From Phytoactinopolyspora endophytica (GTDB lineage Bacteria > Actinomycetota > Actinomycetes > Jiangellales > Jiangellaceae): 9,906 bases of DNA. Every line of letters begins with the position of its first letter. The stretch's first letter is position 1. The stretch spans positions 82,096-92,001 of the forward strand of contig NZ_ML142854.1 of assembly GCF_004138495.1 (NCBI RefSeq), given 5' to 3'. This document shows positions 1-8,352 of the stretch, piece after piece. The notes under the pieces are model-generated. The model did no database searches and was not told where the DNA came from. It saw nothing but the letters and a program-made list of their open reading frames with translations. A program made the position numbers and the translations under genes.

Positions 1-1
1 T

Positions 2-199
2 GAGTCCGCGGGCCGCCGGCCGACGGTTCACGCGCCGAAGACGATCCTCGGTGAGCCGACCGGTTCGGCCGGGGCGCTGCTGGCGACGCTCGCCGCCGAT
101 GAACTGGCCAGTCACCCGGGCGTCGCCCTGGTGAACGCCGTCTCCCTGGGCGGGACGTCCCTGTCCATCGTCATGCGGTCCGACCACGACTCGAAGTGA
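2..199 (+). CDS. C-terminal fragment of ketosynthase-fold protein, probably chain-length-factor-like (5' truncated by window)
   Basis: An open frame enters from the window edge and ends at TGA 197-199, leaving 65 residues. Residues 12-24 of the fragment ([13 protein letters not shown]) match the KAS I/II block K-S-x-x-G-H-x-x-G-A-A-G, and residues near 46-60 ([16 protein letters not shown]) match the C-terminal core strand and Gly-Gly turn of the same fold. The His of the KS block, one of the two catalytic histidines in condensing enzymes, is Glu here (codon 53-55). Loss of that His is typical of chain-length factors (KS-beta), which pair with an active KS-alpha in type II polyketide synthases; that pairing is inferred, because the active-site Cys region lies upstream. 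An inactive or decarboxylating ketosynthase homologue is the alternative. The ketoreductase begins within about 10 bases, so the two are probably co-translated. Confidence 0.75.
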   Translation, partial: ESAGRRPTVHAPKTILGEPTGSAGALLATLAADELASHPGVALVNAVSLGGTSLSIVMRSDHDSK

Positions 200-207
200 G
201 GGAAATG

Positions 208-990
208 ATGGAACAGAGATCACTCCAAGGCCGTGTGGCCCTGGTGACCGGCGGTTCGCGCGGCATCGGCCGCGCTACCGCGCTGGCACTGGCGGCCGAC
301 GGTGCGACTGTGGCGGTGAACTACCGATCCGGCAAGGACGAGGCTCTGCAGGTCGTCGCCGAGATCGAGGAGATGGGCGGCACCGCGGCCGCGTTCGGTG
401 CCGACGTCTCCGACTACGGCCAGGCGCGCGGGCTCGTCGACGAGGTGCTGGCCGCTTACAGCGAGCTGCACATCCTGGTCAACAACGCCGGCATCTCCAA
501 GGACAACCTCATCTACGCGATGGAGCCGGAGGACTGGCTGGACGTGATGAAGGTCAACTTCGGCGGCGTCTTCAACTGCACCAAAGCCATCTTGGATCAC
601 TGCATGGTGACCCGGGACGCGGTGATCGTGAATGTCTCGTCGGTCATGGGCGAGCGGGGCTGGACCGGGGAGTCGAACTACGCCGCCTCGAAAGGCGCGG
701 TGGACGCGTTCACCCGCAGCGCCGCCATCGAGCTGGCCCGGTTCGGTATCCGGGTGAACGCGGTGCTGCCCGGGTTCGCGCCCACGGAGCTGGTCTCGGA
801 GCTGTCCACCGGCGAGGTCGCCAAGCATCTCAAGCGGCAGATCCCGATGCGTGACTTCGCGACCGTCGAGCAGGTCGCGTCGGCGATCCGGTTCCTGTCC
901 GGCCCGGAGTCGGAGTACATGACCGGTGTGCTGCTCAACATCGACGGGGGCGGCATGGCCGGGCTCGGGCTGGGGCGGCTGAAATGGTGA
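208..990 (+). CDS. FabG-type 3-oxoacyl-ACP ketoreductase (SDR family)
   Basis: Classical short-chain dehydrogenase of about 260 residues, the usual FabG length. Seen: TGGSRGIG nucleotide-binding loop at 14-21, NNAG at 92-95, Asn117 in KVNFGG, Ser145, Tyr158 and Lys162 in the Y-x3-K motif, so the Asn-Ser-Tyr-Lys set is complete. The segment after NNAG ([15 protein letters not shown]) is close to FabG, which reduces beta-ketoacyl-ACP to beta-hydroxyacyl-ACP with NADPH in the cytosol. I chose ATG 208 because GAGG at 198-201 sits 6 bases upstream; ATG 205 and GTG 196, which overlaps the preceding stop, are alternatives. Between a KS-fold gene and a KAS III-like gene it is probably the ketoreductase of the polyketide system. 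A role in general fatty acid synthesis is less likely given the cluster setting. FabG-likeness hints at repeated chain reduction rather than one regiospecific reduction, but this is inference. Confidence 0.88.
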   Translation: MEQRSLQGRVALVTGGSRGIGRATALALAADGATVAVNYRSGKDEALQVVAEIEEMGGTAAAFGADVSDYGQARGLVDEVLAAYSELHILVNNAGISKDNLIYAMEPEDWLDVMKVNFGGVFNCTKAILDHCMVTRDAVIVNVSSVMGERGWTGESNYAASKGAVDAFTRSAAIELARFGIRVNAVLPGFAPTELVSELSTGEVAKHLKRQIPMRDFATVEQVASAIRFLSGPESEYMTGVLLNIDGGGMAGLGLGRLKW

Positions 991-995
991 AGGAG
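989..995 (+). promoter_or_regulatory. Ribosome binding site deciding the KAS III-like start
   Basis: GAAGGAG lies 9 bases before ATG 1005. The in-frame ATG 984, which overlaps the ketoreductase stop, has only a weak GGGGCGG upstream, so 1005 is preferred. Confidence 0.7.
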
Positions 996-1004
996 TCCGG
1001 ACAG

Positions 1005-2093
1005 ATGCGCGCGCACCGAGTACATGTCGTCGGCACCGGGAGTCACCTTCCGGGCGAACCGATCGGCAACGACATCATCGAGAGCCTGGCCGGCCCGCTG
1101 CCGGAGGACGTCGGCGGGGACATCGGGATCGAGTCCCGGCACTGGATCATCGACCCGGTCACCGGCGAGCACCGGGACAGCAACACGGGCATGGCGGAGC
1201 GTGCCGCCCGGGCCGCGCTGGCGGATGCGGGGGTCGAAGCGGACGAGGTCGACTTGCTCATCCTCGCGACCGCCACGCCGGAGTATCCGCTGCCGCCCAC
1301 GGTGAACCTGGTGCAGGAGCGGCTCGGGACCGGGCCGTGCGCCACGCTGGAGCTGCGCTCCGGCGGTGCCGGTACCGCCCAGGCCATGGAACTGGCACGG
1401 CTGCAGATGCTCACGGGCGCCTACCGGACGGCGCTGGTGATCGGCAGCGAGGCCACGTCTCCGGCGCTGGCTCCGATCTTCCTGGACGTACCGGCCGGGA
1501 AGGTGCGGATACGCGATCGCATCCCGATGTACATGTTCGGCGACGGAGCCGGCGCGGTGGTGCTGCGTGCGGAGCCGGGTGATTCGGACGGCGTCGTCGG
1601 TGGGGCGTCTCGCGCCATCGGTCCCGACCGGGCGCCCGGCATCCAGGTGATCGGCGGCGGCACACACGCGCCCATCAATCAGCAGCTCGCGGCAAAACGG
1701 CTGGTCACCCTCAAGGTGGACGTCGTTTCGGCCGGTCATTTCGCCCCGTCGCTGGTGGCGCACGCGATCGGTGACACCTTGGCGGCCTGCGAGGCCGATC
1801 CGGCCGGCGTGGACGTCTGCGTCGTCCCGGAAGGCAGCTCGGGATGGATGCGGGCGGCGAGCGACGAGGGCAGCGTCGACCGGGATGAGTGGACCAAGAT
1901 CCCCGGCGAGTTCTCGGACAGTCTGGCCCGCCGCGGGGCGCTCGGCTGCGCCGGGCCGCTGGTCTGCCTTGACGACGCGGTCCGGGCTGGAGACATCGGG
2001 CCAGGGCAGCGGGTGCTGCTGGTCGGGATCGAGAGCAGTAAATGGGTCCATGCCGGCGTCCTCGTCGACTGGACGATGGAGGAGAACCGATGA
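1005..2093 (+). CDS. KAS III (FabH)-like protein lacking the Cys-His-Asn catalytic triad
   Basis: 362 residues from ATG 1005, slightly longer than FabH. The fold is clear: an N-terminal strand VHVVGTGSHLPGE (7-19), ATATPEYPLPPTVNLVQERLG (88-108) matching the FabH segment before the nucleophile, MFGDGAGAVVL (177-187), and a C-terminal segment ending LDDAVRAGDIGPGQRVLLVG. At the nucleophile position FabH has D-x-x-A-A-C-x-G; here it is E-L-R-S-G-G-A-G, with Gly121 for Cys. The H-Q-A-N motif becomes E-G-S-S (Glu276 for His), and the G-N-T-S motif becomes G-A-L-G (Ala312 for Asn). The Gly-rich loop near the C-terminus (GGG in FabH) reads ESS (343-345). By established KAS III chemistry this protein should not condense acyl groups through a Cys-bound intermediate. 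It could be a heterodimer partner, as PqsB is to PqsC, an acyl-chain or product binder, or an acyltransferase with another mechanism. The gene is complete with a strong ribosome site, so it does not look like a decaying pseudogene. The stop overlaps the next start (ATGA). Confidence 0.85.
   Translation: MRAHRVHVVGTGSHLPGEPIGNDIIESLAGPLPEDVGGDIGIESRHWIIDPVTGEHRDSNTGMAERAARAALADAGVEADEVDLLILATATPEYPLPPTVNLVQERLGTGPCATLELRSGGAGTAQAMELARLQMLTGAYRTALVIGSEATSPALAPIFLDVPAGKVRIRDRIPMYMFGDGAGAVVLRAEPGDSDGVVGGASRAIGPDRAPGIQVIGGGTHAPINQQLAAKRLVTLKVDVVSAGHFAPSLVAHAIGDTLAACEADPAGVDVCVVPEGSSGWMRAASDEGSVDRDEWTKIPGEFSDSLARRGALGCAGPLVCLDDAVRAGDIGPGQRVLLVGIESSKWVHAGVLVDWTMEENR
2078..2084 (+). promoter_or_regulatory. 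Ribosome binding site for the FAD oxidoreductase
   Basis: GGAGGAG, near the ideal anti-16S match, stands 5 bases before ATG 2090. It rules against the longer in-frame start at 2042, which would lie deep inside the upstream gene. Confidence 0.75.
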
Positions 2094-3673
2094 ACGAGCG
2101 AACCGATTACGACGTCATCGTCGTCGGCAGTGGACTGGGCGGCCTGTCCGCTGCCGCCCTGCTCGCCCATAGCGGCGAGCGGGTGCTGGTGCTGGAGCAG
2201 GGCGATGATGTCGGCGGCGTCGCACACGCGTTCGTCCGTAACGGCGGCGATTACATCTTCGACCCGGCGGTCCACGGCACCGGCGCCGGTGAGATCGTCT
2301 GGAACTTCCTCGAGTACCTCGGCGTCGACGGCGAGTGCCCGTACGTGGTGTCGCCGCACTTCTACGGCGCGTACTTCCCTGATGACCTGCACGTTCTCGC
2401 GCCCGCCGGGTGGGACGCCTACGTGGAGTCCACCGCCGCCGTGCTGAACAAGAGCGAGGCCGACGAGATCCGCGAGTTCCACCGGGTCTGCCGCACGGTG
2501 CTGGACGAGATGGCCTGGATGCCCTACCGGATGGACGCGCGGGACCTGGGCGCCGTCATGGCGGAGAAGCCGAACTTCGCCGCGCGCCGGATGGCCACCG
2601 TCGAAGACGTGTTCACCGACCATGTGCCGAGCCGGCGGGCACGAGCGGTGGCGGGTGCGCCGTGGCCGTTCATCGGGTCGCCGCCGTCCCGGCTCTCCTT
2701 CCTGAACTTCGCTCAGCTGCTGGAGACCCATCTTGAGGGACCGCGGTATCCCCTGGGGTCGTACCAGAAGATGGTGGACGCGTTCGCCAAGGTGGTGCGG
2801 GACTGCGGCGGCGACATCCTGGTCCGCACCCCGGCCGCCGAGGTGATCGTCGGCGACGGTCGAGCCACCGGGGTCCGTACCGAGAGCGGCGACGAGTACA
2901 CCGCCGGGGCCGTGGTGGCGAACGCGGATGCGCGCCACACCCTGAACGATCTCGTCGGCCCGGAACACCTCCCCGCGTCGTACCTCAAGCGAGTCAACCG
3001 GATGAAGCCGTCGCTGTCGGTGCTGACCGTCTTCGCCGCCACCGATCTCGACCTGACCGAGTACGGGCTGGCGCACGAGACGTTCGTCCATCCGCATCTG
3101 GACCACTCGGCGAACTGGGAGGACATCCTCGCCGGCCGGCCGGCGAGCGCCTGGATGTCGAACACCACGCTGCTCGATCCCGCCCTGGCACCGGACGGCG
3201 AGCACACGGTGATCCTCACCTGCATGGCGCCGTGGGAGCTGGAACGGCCGTGGCCGGAGCTGAAGGAGACCGCGGGTGACGCCATGATCGACCTGTTCGA
3301 ACAGGTCATTCCTGGGCTGTCCGCACATCTGACGTACCGCGAGGTAGGGACGCCGCAGACGATGCACCGTTTCACCCGCGGGTACCAGGGAGCCACCTAT
3401 GGCTGGGAGAACACACCCAACCAGTTCGCCAACAAGCGCCTGGCGCACCAGACGCCGCTGGAGGGCCTCTACCTCTCGGGCCACTGGACCGAGTCCGGGT
3501 GCTCGTCCTTCCGGGCGGTGTCCGCCGGGATCTCCAGCTCGAAGCTCGTCCTCGAGTGGCTCGGCAACGACGTCGCCGCCACCCTCCCACGTTCGTTCCG
3601 TGAGCGGACCGGGCCGGTAGAGCCGGCCGGGCGGCGGAGCGAACGATCGCTTGCCACACAGGAAGGTGCCTGA
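2090..3673 (+). CDS. FAD-dependent oxidoreductase, phytoene desaturase / carotenoid isomerase (CrtI/CrtISO) family
   Basis: 527 residues, normal for the family (about 500-540). The N-terminus has the Rossmann FAD site GSGLGGLSAAALL (13-25), acidic Glu36 at the end of strand 2, then the GG pair (42-43) and FDPAVHG (57-63), in the family order GG...FD.G.H. A central segment (220-254, PLGSYQKMVDAF then a Gly-Gly and a strand) and VVANAD (276-280) match the mid-protein FAD contacts, and LEGLYLSGHWTESGCSSFRAVSAG (457-480) matches the C-terminal FAD-binding segment. GYQGATYGW (431-439) is reminiscent of the carotenoid isomerase subgroup. Family members desaturate, or isomerise double bonds in, long conjugated chains. 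No carotenoid genes surround it. Its place between a KAS III-like gene and the carboxylase, with a 4-base overlap upstream, suggests it oxidises, aromatises or isomerises a polyketide chain; related enzymes occur in actinomycete cinnamoyl-lipid clusters (recalled, not checked). The last 25 or so residues are a polar, Arg/Glu-rich tail. Confidence 0.82.
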   Translation: MNERTDYDVIVVGSGLGGLSAAALLAHSGERVLVLEQGDDVGGVAHAFVRNGGDYIFDPAVHGTGAGEIVWNFLEYLGVDGECPYVVSPHFYGAYFPDDLHVLAPAGWDAYVESTAAVLNKSEADEIREFHRVCRTVLDEMAWMPYRMDARDLGAVMAEKPNFAARRMATVEDVFTDHVPSRRARAVAGAPWPFIGSPPSRLSFLNFAQLLETHLEGPRYPLGSYQKMVDAFAKVVRDCGGDILVRTPAAEVIVGDGRATGVRTESGDEYTAGAVVANADARHTLNDLVGPEHLPASYLKRVNRMKPSLSVLTVFAATDLDLTEYGLAHETFVHPHLDHSANWEDILAGRPASAWMSNTTLLDPALAPDGEHTVILTCMAPWELERPWPELKETAGDAMIDLFEQVIPGLSAHLTYREVGTPQTMHRFTRGYQGATYGWENTPNQFANKRLAHQTPLEGLYLSGHWTESGCSSFRAVSAGISSSKLVLEWLGNDVAATLPRSFRERTGPVEPAGRRSERSLATQEGA

Positions 3674-3677
3674 CGCG

Positions 3678-5396
3678 ATGACGGAGACTCTGACCGCTCC
3701 GGCCGAAGCGACCGGCTGGAGCCGATGCCCGAGCTGTTCGGCGTTCCTCTACGCCAAACGGCTCGGCCGTAACCACAAGGTATGCCCGGAGTGCCAGCAT
3801 CATCTCCGGTTGTCCGTGGACGAACGGCTCGACCTGCTGCTGGATGCGGGTTCTTTCGAGCAGTTCGCTCCCACCGGCTCTCAGCCACCCGACGATCCAC
3901 TCGATTTCGTCGATACGAAGCCGTACACCGAGCGCCTGGACGTGGCTCGGAAACGGACCGGACGCCGGGAGGCGGTGATGGCCGGCGACGGCTCGGTCGA
4001 CGGACGTGCGCTGGTGGTCGTCGCGCTGGATTTCGCTTTCATGGGCGGCAGCATCGGGACCGTGGTGGGGGACACGATCGTGGAGGCCGCCCAGCGCTCC
4101 CTCGACCGGCGGATCCCATTGCTGATCATCTCCGCATCCGGTGGCGCACGGATGCAGGAGGGCTGCCTGTCCCTCATGCAGCTGGCCCGGACGTCGCAGG
4201 AGATCGCCCGGCTGCGGGAGGCCGGGGTGCTGGTGATCAACCTCAACACGAACCCCACCTTCGGGGGAGCGACGGCCTCGTTCTCATCACTGGGCGACGT
4301 GATCCTGGCCGAACCGGGCAGCCTCATCGGGTTCGCTGGCCCGCAGGTCATCCGGCAGACGGTCCGCGAAGAGCTGCCGCGCGGCTTCCAGACGGCGGAG
4401 TTCCTGCGCGACCACGGTATGACCGACCTGGTGGTGCCCCGGCAGAACCTGAAGGAGACGGTCGCCAGGCTGCTGGCTCTGCACGAGACGCCTTCCTGGA
4501 TGCCGGAGTCCCCGGTGGGCGTGTGCTACCGGACCACGCGCGAGGAGCACACGCGAGCGGCGCGCACGGGCGCGGACGTGTGGGCCGCGGTCACGCTGGC
4601 CCGTCATGTGGGCAGGCCGACCACGACGGACTACATCCATCAGATGTGCGACGACTTCGTCGAGCTGCATGGCGATCGGGTTCACGGGGACGATCCCGCG
4701 ATCGTCGGCGGAGTCGGGCGCTTCGAAGGGCAGAACGTGGTGGTCCTGGGCCATCAGAAGGGTCACGACACCGCCGAGATGGTGGAGCGGAACTTCGGCA
4801 TGCCGCATCCGGAGGGATACCGGAAGGCGATGCGGCTGATGCGCCACGCCGAGAGATTCGGGCTGCCGGTGATCACCCTGGTGGACACCGCAGGGGCGTA
4901 CCCGGGCCTGGCTGCGGAGGAGCGGGGGCAAGGCGGCGCCATCGCCGAGTGCATCGCGGCCATGTCGAGGTTGCGGGTGCCGGTGGTCACGGTCATCACC
5001 GGTGAAGGCGGCAGCGGCGGCGCCCTTGCCCTCGCCACCGGGAACCGGGTGCTGATGCTGGAGAACGGTTACTACTCGGTCATCTCTCCCGAGGGATGCT
5101 CGACGATCCTCTGGGGCAGCGCCGCCAACGCGTCCGTGGCCGCGGCAGCGCTGCGGCTCACCGCCGATGACCTGCTTGAGCTGGCGATCGTGGACGGCGT
5201 CGTCGCGGAGCCGTCCGGCGGTGCGCACCACGATCCGGTGGCGACGGTCGACAACGTGGCCGCGGCGGTAGCGGCGAGTCTGGCCGAGCTCACCGGCCTG
5301 GGCTCCGTCGACCTGGTCGAGCAGCGCTACCACCGCTACCGGGCCTTCGGCCGGCTCGGCCGGGCGGCGGACCTGCTCCAGGGGCACGCGGCATGA
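3678..5396 (+). CDS. accDA: Acetyl-CoA carboxylase carboxyltransferase, fused beta and alpha subunits (AccD-AccA)
   Basis: 572 residues carrying both halves of the bacterial carboxyltransferase, which moves the carboxyl group from carboxybiotin to acetyl-CoA to give malonyl-CoA. Residues 1-270 are AccD-like: a four-Cys zinc finger (CPSC at 17-20, CPEC at 36-39), SASGGARMQEG (152-162) and SLGDVILAEPGSLIGFAGP (204-222). Residues from about 300 are AccA-like: VTLARHVGRPTTTDYI (305-320), VDTAGAYPG (402-410) and the oxyanion-hole stretch GEGGSGGALALATG (442-455). The join, about 270-300, is a short linker, and the frame is continuous. E. coli makes the two chains separately. ATG 3678 follows AGGAAGG (3660-3666) by 11 bases; an upstream TTG at 3651 is less likely. 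Actinomycetes normally make malonyl-CoA with a different two-chain acyl-CoA carboxylase, so this enzyme is probably dedicated to the cluster. It overlaps the biotin carrier gene by 4 bases. Confidence 0.93.
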   Translation: MTETLTAPAEATGWSRCPSCSAFLYAKRLGRNHKVCPECQHHLRLSVDERLDLLLDAGSFEQFAPTGSQPPDDPLDFVDTKPYTERLDVARKRTGRREAVMAGDGSVDGRALVVVALDFAFMGGSIGTVVGDTIVEAAQRSLDRRIPLLIISASGGARMQEGCLSLMQLARTSQEIARLREAGVLVINLNTNPTFGGATASFSSLGDVILAEPGSLIGFAGPQVIRQTVREELPRGFQTAEFLRDHGMTDLVVPRQNLKETVARLLALHETPSWMPESPVGVCYRTTREEHTRAARTGADVWAAVTLARHVGRPTTTDYIHQMCDDFVELHGDRVHGDDPAIVGGVGRFEGQNVVVLGHQKGHDTAEMVERNFGMPHPEGYRKAMRLMRHAERFGLPVITLVDTAGAYPGLAAEERGQGGAIAECIAAMSRLRVPVVTVITGEGGSGGALALATGNRVLMLENGYYSVISPEGCSTILWGSAANASVAAAALRLTADDLLELAIVDGVVAEPSGGAHHDPVATVDNVAAAVAASLAELTGLGSVDLVEQRYHRYRAFGRLGRAADLLQGHAA

Positions 5397-5977
5397 CGGC
5401 CGCACACAACGAGAACGGCGCCGTCGACGGTGCGGGTGTGACGACCGCCGCCGACGGCGCGCACAGCGCGGATGTGGCAGCCCAGGCTGAGCTCGTGACG
5501 CACCTGCGCACGGAGGCGTCGAAACTGATCGCGGAGCTCGACGGACGGGTCCGCTCGGTGCAGGTGGACGTCGGCGGCTGCGCCGTCCGGGTCGAGTGGG
5601 CGGATCCACAACCGGCCGTCGTGGTGGCGGACGCGGCCGGGAACGCGCCCGTCGGGCAGCACACCGCCCAGGCGGGCGGCTCCACCGTCGCCCGTGCCGC
5701 AGCAGACGGCCAGGTGGAGCCGTCGACGCAGCCGCACGTCGTCTGCGCTCCGCTGGTGGGGACGTTCTACCGCCGCCCGTCACCGGAGGCGGAGCCGTTC
5801 GTCGAGGTGGGACACGTCGTCGAGGCCGGCCAGACGCTGGCGATCGTCGAGGCGATGAAGCTGATGAACGAGATCAAGGCGGACCGCCCAGGCCGGGTGG
5901 GCGCCATCCACCCGGGAGAAGGGGAAATGGTCGAGTTCGGCCAGGTGCTGCTGGAGCTCGAAGCAGACACGCCCTAG
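5393..5977 (+). CDS. accB: Biotin carboxyl carrier protein of acetyl-CoA carboxylase
   Basis: 194 residues, longer than the E. coli carrier (156). The C-terminal biotinyl domain runs from about 117 to 192: APLVGTFYRRPSPEAEPF (119-136), including the 'thumb' loop found in AccB proteins, then EAMKLMNEI (153-161), where Lys156 is the biotin attachment site within E-A-M-K. The first 110 or so residues are Ala-, Gly- and Val-rich and variable; residues 30-70 resemble the AccB N-terminal region (helix, then V-x-V-x...V-E-W), and 71-112 look like the flexible linker. The protein carries CO2 as carboxybiotin between biotin carboxylase and carboxyltransferase. ATG 5393 overlaps the accDA stop (ATGA) and has AGGGG at 5380-5384, 8 bases upstream. 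Biotinylation needs a biotin ligase encoded elsewhere. Confidence 0.92.
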   Translation: MTAAHNENGAVDGAGVTTAADGAHSADVAAQAELVTHLRTEASKLIAELDGRVRSVQVDVGGCAVRVEWADPQPAVVVADAAGNAPVGQHTAQAGGSTVARAAADGQVEPSTQPHVVCAPLVGTFYRRPSPEAEPFVEVGHVVEAGQTLAIVEAMKLMNEIKADRPGRVGAIHPGEGEMVEFGQVLLELEADTP

Positions 5978-5994
5978 CCCAGTCGCGATGAAAC

Positions 5995-6000
5995 GAGGTG
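5995..6000 (+). promoter_or_regulatory. Ribosome binding site deciding the biotin carboxylase start
   Basis: GAGGTG lies 6 bases before GTG 6007. The earlier in-frame GTG at 5998 is itself part of this motif and has no site of its own, so 6007 is preferred. That start also gives the usual N-terminus (MFQKVLIANRGEIA). Confidence 0.6.
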
Positions 6001-6006
6001 TCCCAG

Positions 6007-7359
<1,353 letters not shown>

Positions 7360-7386
7360 GCCCGTACGCACGATAGGAGCGCCGTC

Positions 7387-8352
7387 ATGACCAGAACCGC
7401 CTTCGTCTTCCCAGGCCAAGGGTCGCAACGTGTGGGCATGGGCAGAGATGTCGCCGAGCGCCATCCGGGCTTGGCCGGGTCCGTCTTCCGTGAGGCCGAC
7501 GAGTTGCTCGGCTTCGAGCTCTCCCAGCTGTGCTGGGAGGGCCCCGCGGACGAGCTGCGCCGGACCGACATCACCCAGCCGGCGATCTTCGTCACGAGCA
7601 TCGCCACCCTCCGGGTGCTGTCGGCGTCGGTGCCCGAGCCTGTGGTGGTGGCTGGGCACAGCCTCGGTGAGTATGCGGCCCTGGTCGCGGCCGGTGTGCT
7701 GGAGTGGACCGCGGCGCTGTCTCTGGTCCACCGGCGAGGCGAGCTCATGGCGGGTGTGAACGAGACCACGCCGGGGGCGATGGCTGCGATCATCGGCCTG
7801 GCGGCGGATCGTGTCGAGGCGCTGTGCTCGGAGTTGTCGTCCGGTGCCGCCGCCGAGCTGGTGGAGGTGGCGAACTACAACGACGACGAGCAGACCGTGG
7901 TGTCCGGCACGGTGTCCGGCGTAGAGGCGCTGACCAGGGCGGTCCGCAAGAAGGCGGACCCGGAGGTGAAGGTGGTCCGGCTCGACGTCGGGGCTCCGTT
8001 TCACTGTTCGCTGATGCGCTCGGTCGAGGACGAGTTCGCACGCGAGCTGGAGGCGGTCGAGTTCGCGGATCCCCGCATGCCCGTGGTGGCGAACGTGACG
8101 GCCGCGCCGGTGCGCACCGGCGACGAGGCGCGGGCGGCGCTGCGTGCGCAGCTGGCCGGCTCAGTGCGCTGGCGGCAAGGGATGCGTGCCGTCTCGGACC
8201 ATAATGTGCAGGCGTTCGTCGAGGTCGGTCCGGGGCGGGTCCTGTCCGGGCTGGTCCGGCGGAGTCACCCGGAGACCCCATGCCACGCGACCTCGGACGC
8301 GCGACGGATCGACAAGCTGATCGGCGAACTCGGCCTGGTGTTGCAGGCATGA
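7387..8352 (+). CDS. fabD: Malonyl-CoA:ACP transacylase (FabD-type)
   Basis: 321 residues, the typical FabD length (about 310). It transfers malonyl from CoA to the phosphopantetheine arm of an acyl carrier protein. Seen: FVFPGQGSQ at the N-terminus with Gln11, the nucleophile elbow GHSLGEYAA (90-98) with Ser92, Arg117 in VHRRGELM, which binds the malonyl carboxylate, TQPAIF (63-68), catalytic His206 in GAPFHCSLM, and EVGPGRVLSGL near the C-terminus. Arg117 and the GHSLG form indicate malonyl rather than methylmalonyl selectivity by family knowledge. AGGAG at 7375-7379 lies 7 bases before ATG 7387. Following the carboxylase genes directly, it completes the route acetyl-CoA to malonyl-CoA to malonyl-ACP. 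Type II polyketide clusters often borrow the host enzyme, so a local copy suggests a dedicated supply. It overlaps the exporter by 4 bases. Confidence 0.93.
   Translation: MTRTAFVFPGQGSQRVGMGRDVAERHPGLAGSVFREADELLGFELSQLCWEGPADELRRTDITQPAIFVTSIATLRVLSASVPEPVVVAGHSLGEYAALVAAGVLEWTAALSLVHRRGELMAGVNETTPGAMAAIIGLAADRVEALCSELSSGAAAELVEVANYNDDEQTVVSGTVSGVEALTRAVRKKADPEVKVVRLDVGAPFHCSLMRSVEDEFARELEAVEFADPRMPVVANVTAAPVRTGDEARAALRAQLAGSVRWRQGMRAVSDHNVQAFVEVGPGRVLSGLVRRSHPETPCHATSDARRIDKLIGELGLVLQA

Noticed and set aside
984..1004. Seven-residue longer N-terminus for the KAS III-like protein, overlapping the ketoreductase stop
   Set aside because: GAAGGAG at 989-995 is ideally placed for ATG 1005 and would be coding under the longer start. 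Not fully excluded.
678..2051. Long minus-strand open frame opposite the ketoreductase and KAS III-like genes
   Set aside because: Arg/Pro/His-rich translation without recognisable motifs; it is the usual antisense shadow of GC-rich genes with strong third-position bias, and it lies wholly under well-supported + strand genes.
1005..2093. The KAS III-like gene as a pseudogene
   Set aside because: Frame is intact over 362 codons, codon use matches its neighbours, the ribosome site is strong and the fold segments are kept; only the catalytic positions differ, which fits repurposing better than decay.
1736..3484. 582-residue minus-strand open frame opposite the FAD oxidoreductase
   Set aside because: Long only because stops are rare in this frame of GC-rich DNA; no domain is recognisable, while the + strand carries clear FAD-binding motifs.
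4287..5783. Minus-strand open frame opposite accDA and accB
   Set aside because: Low-complexity Arg/Pro-rich translation spanning two confirmed genes on the other strand.
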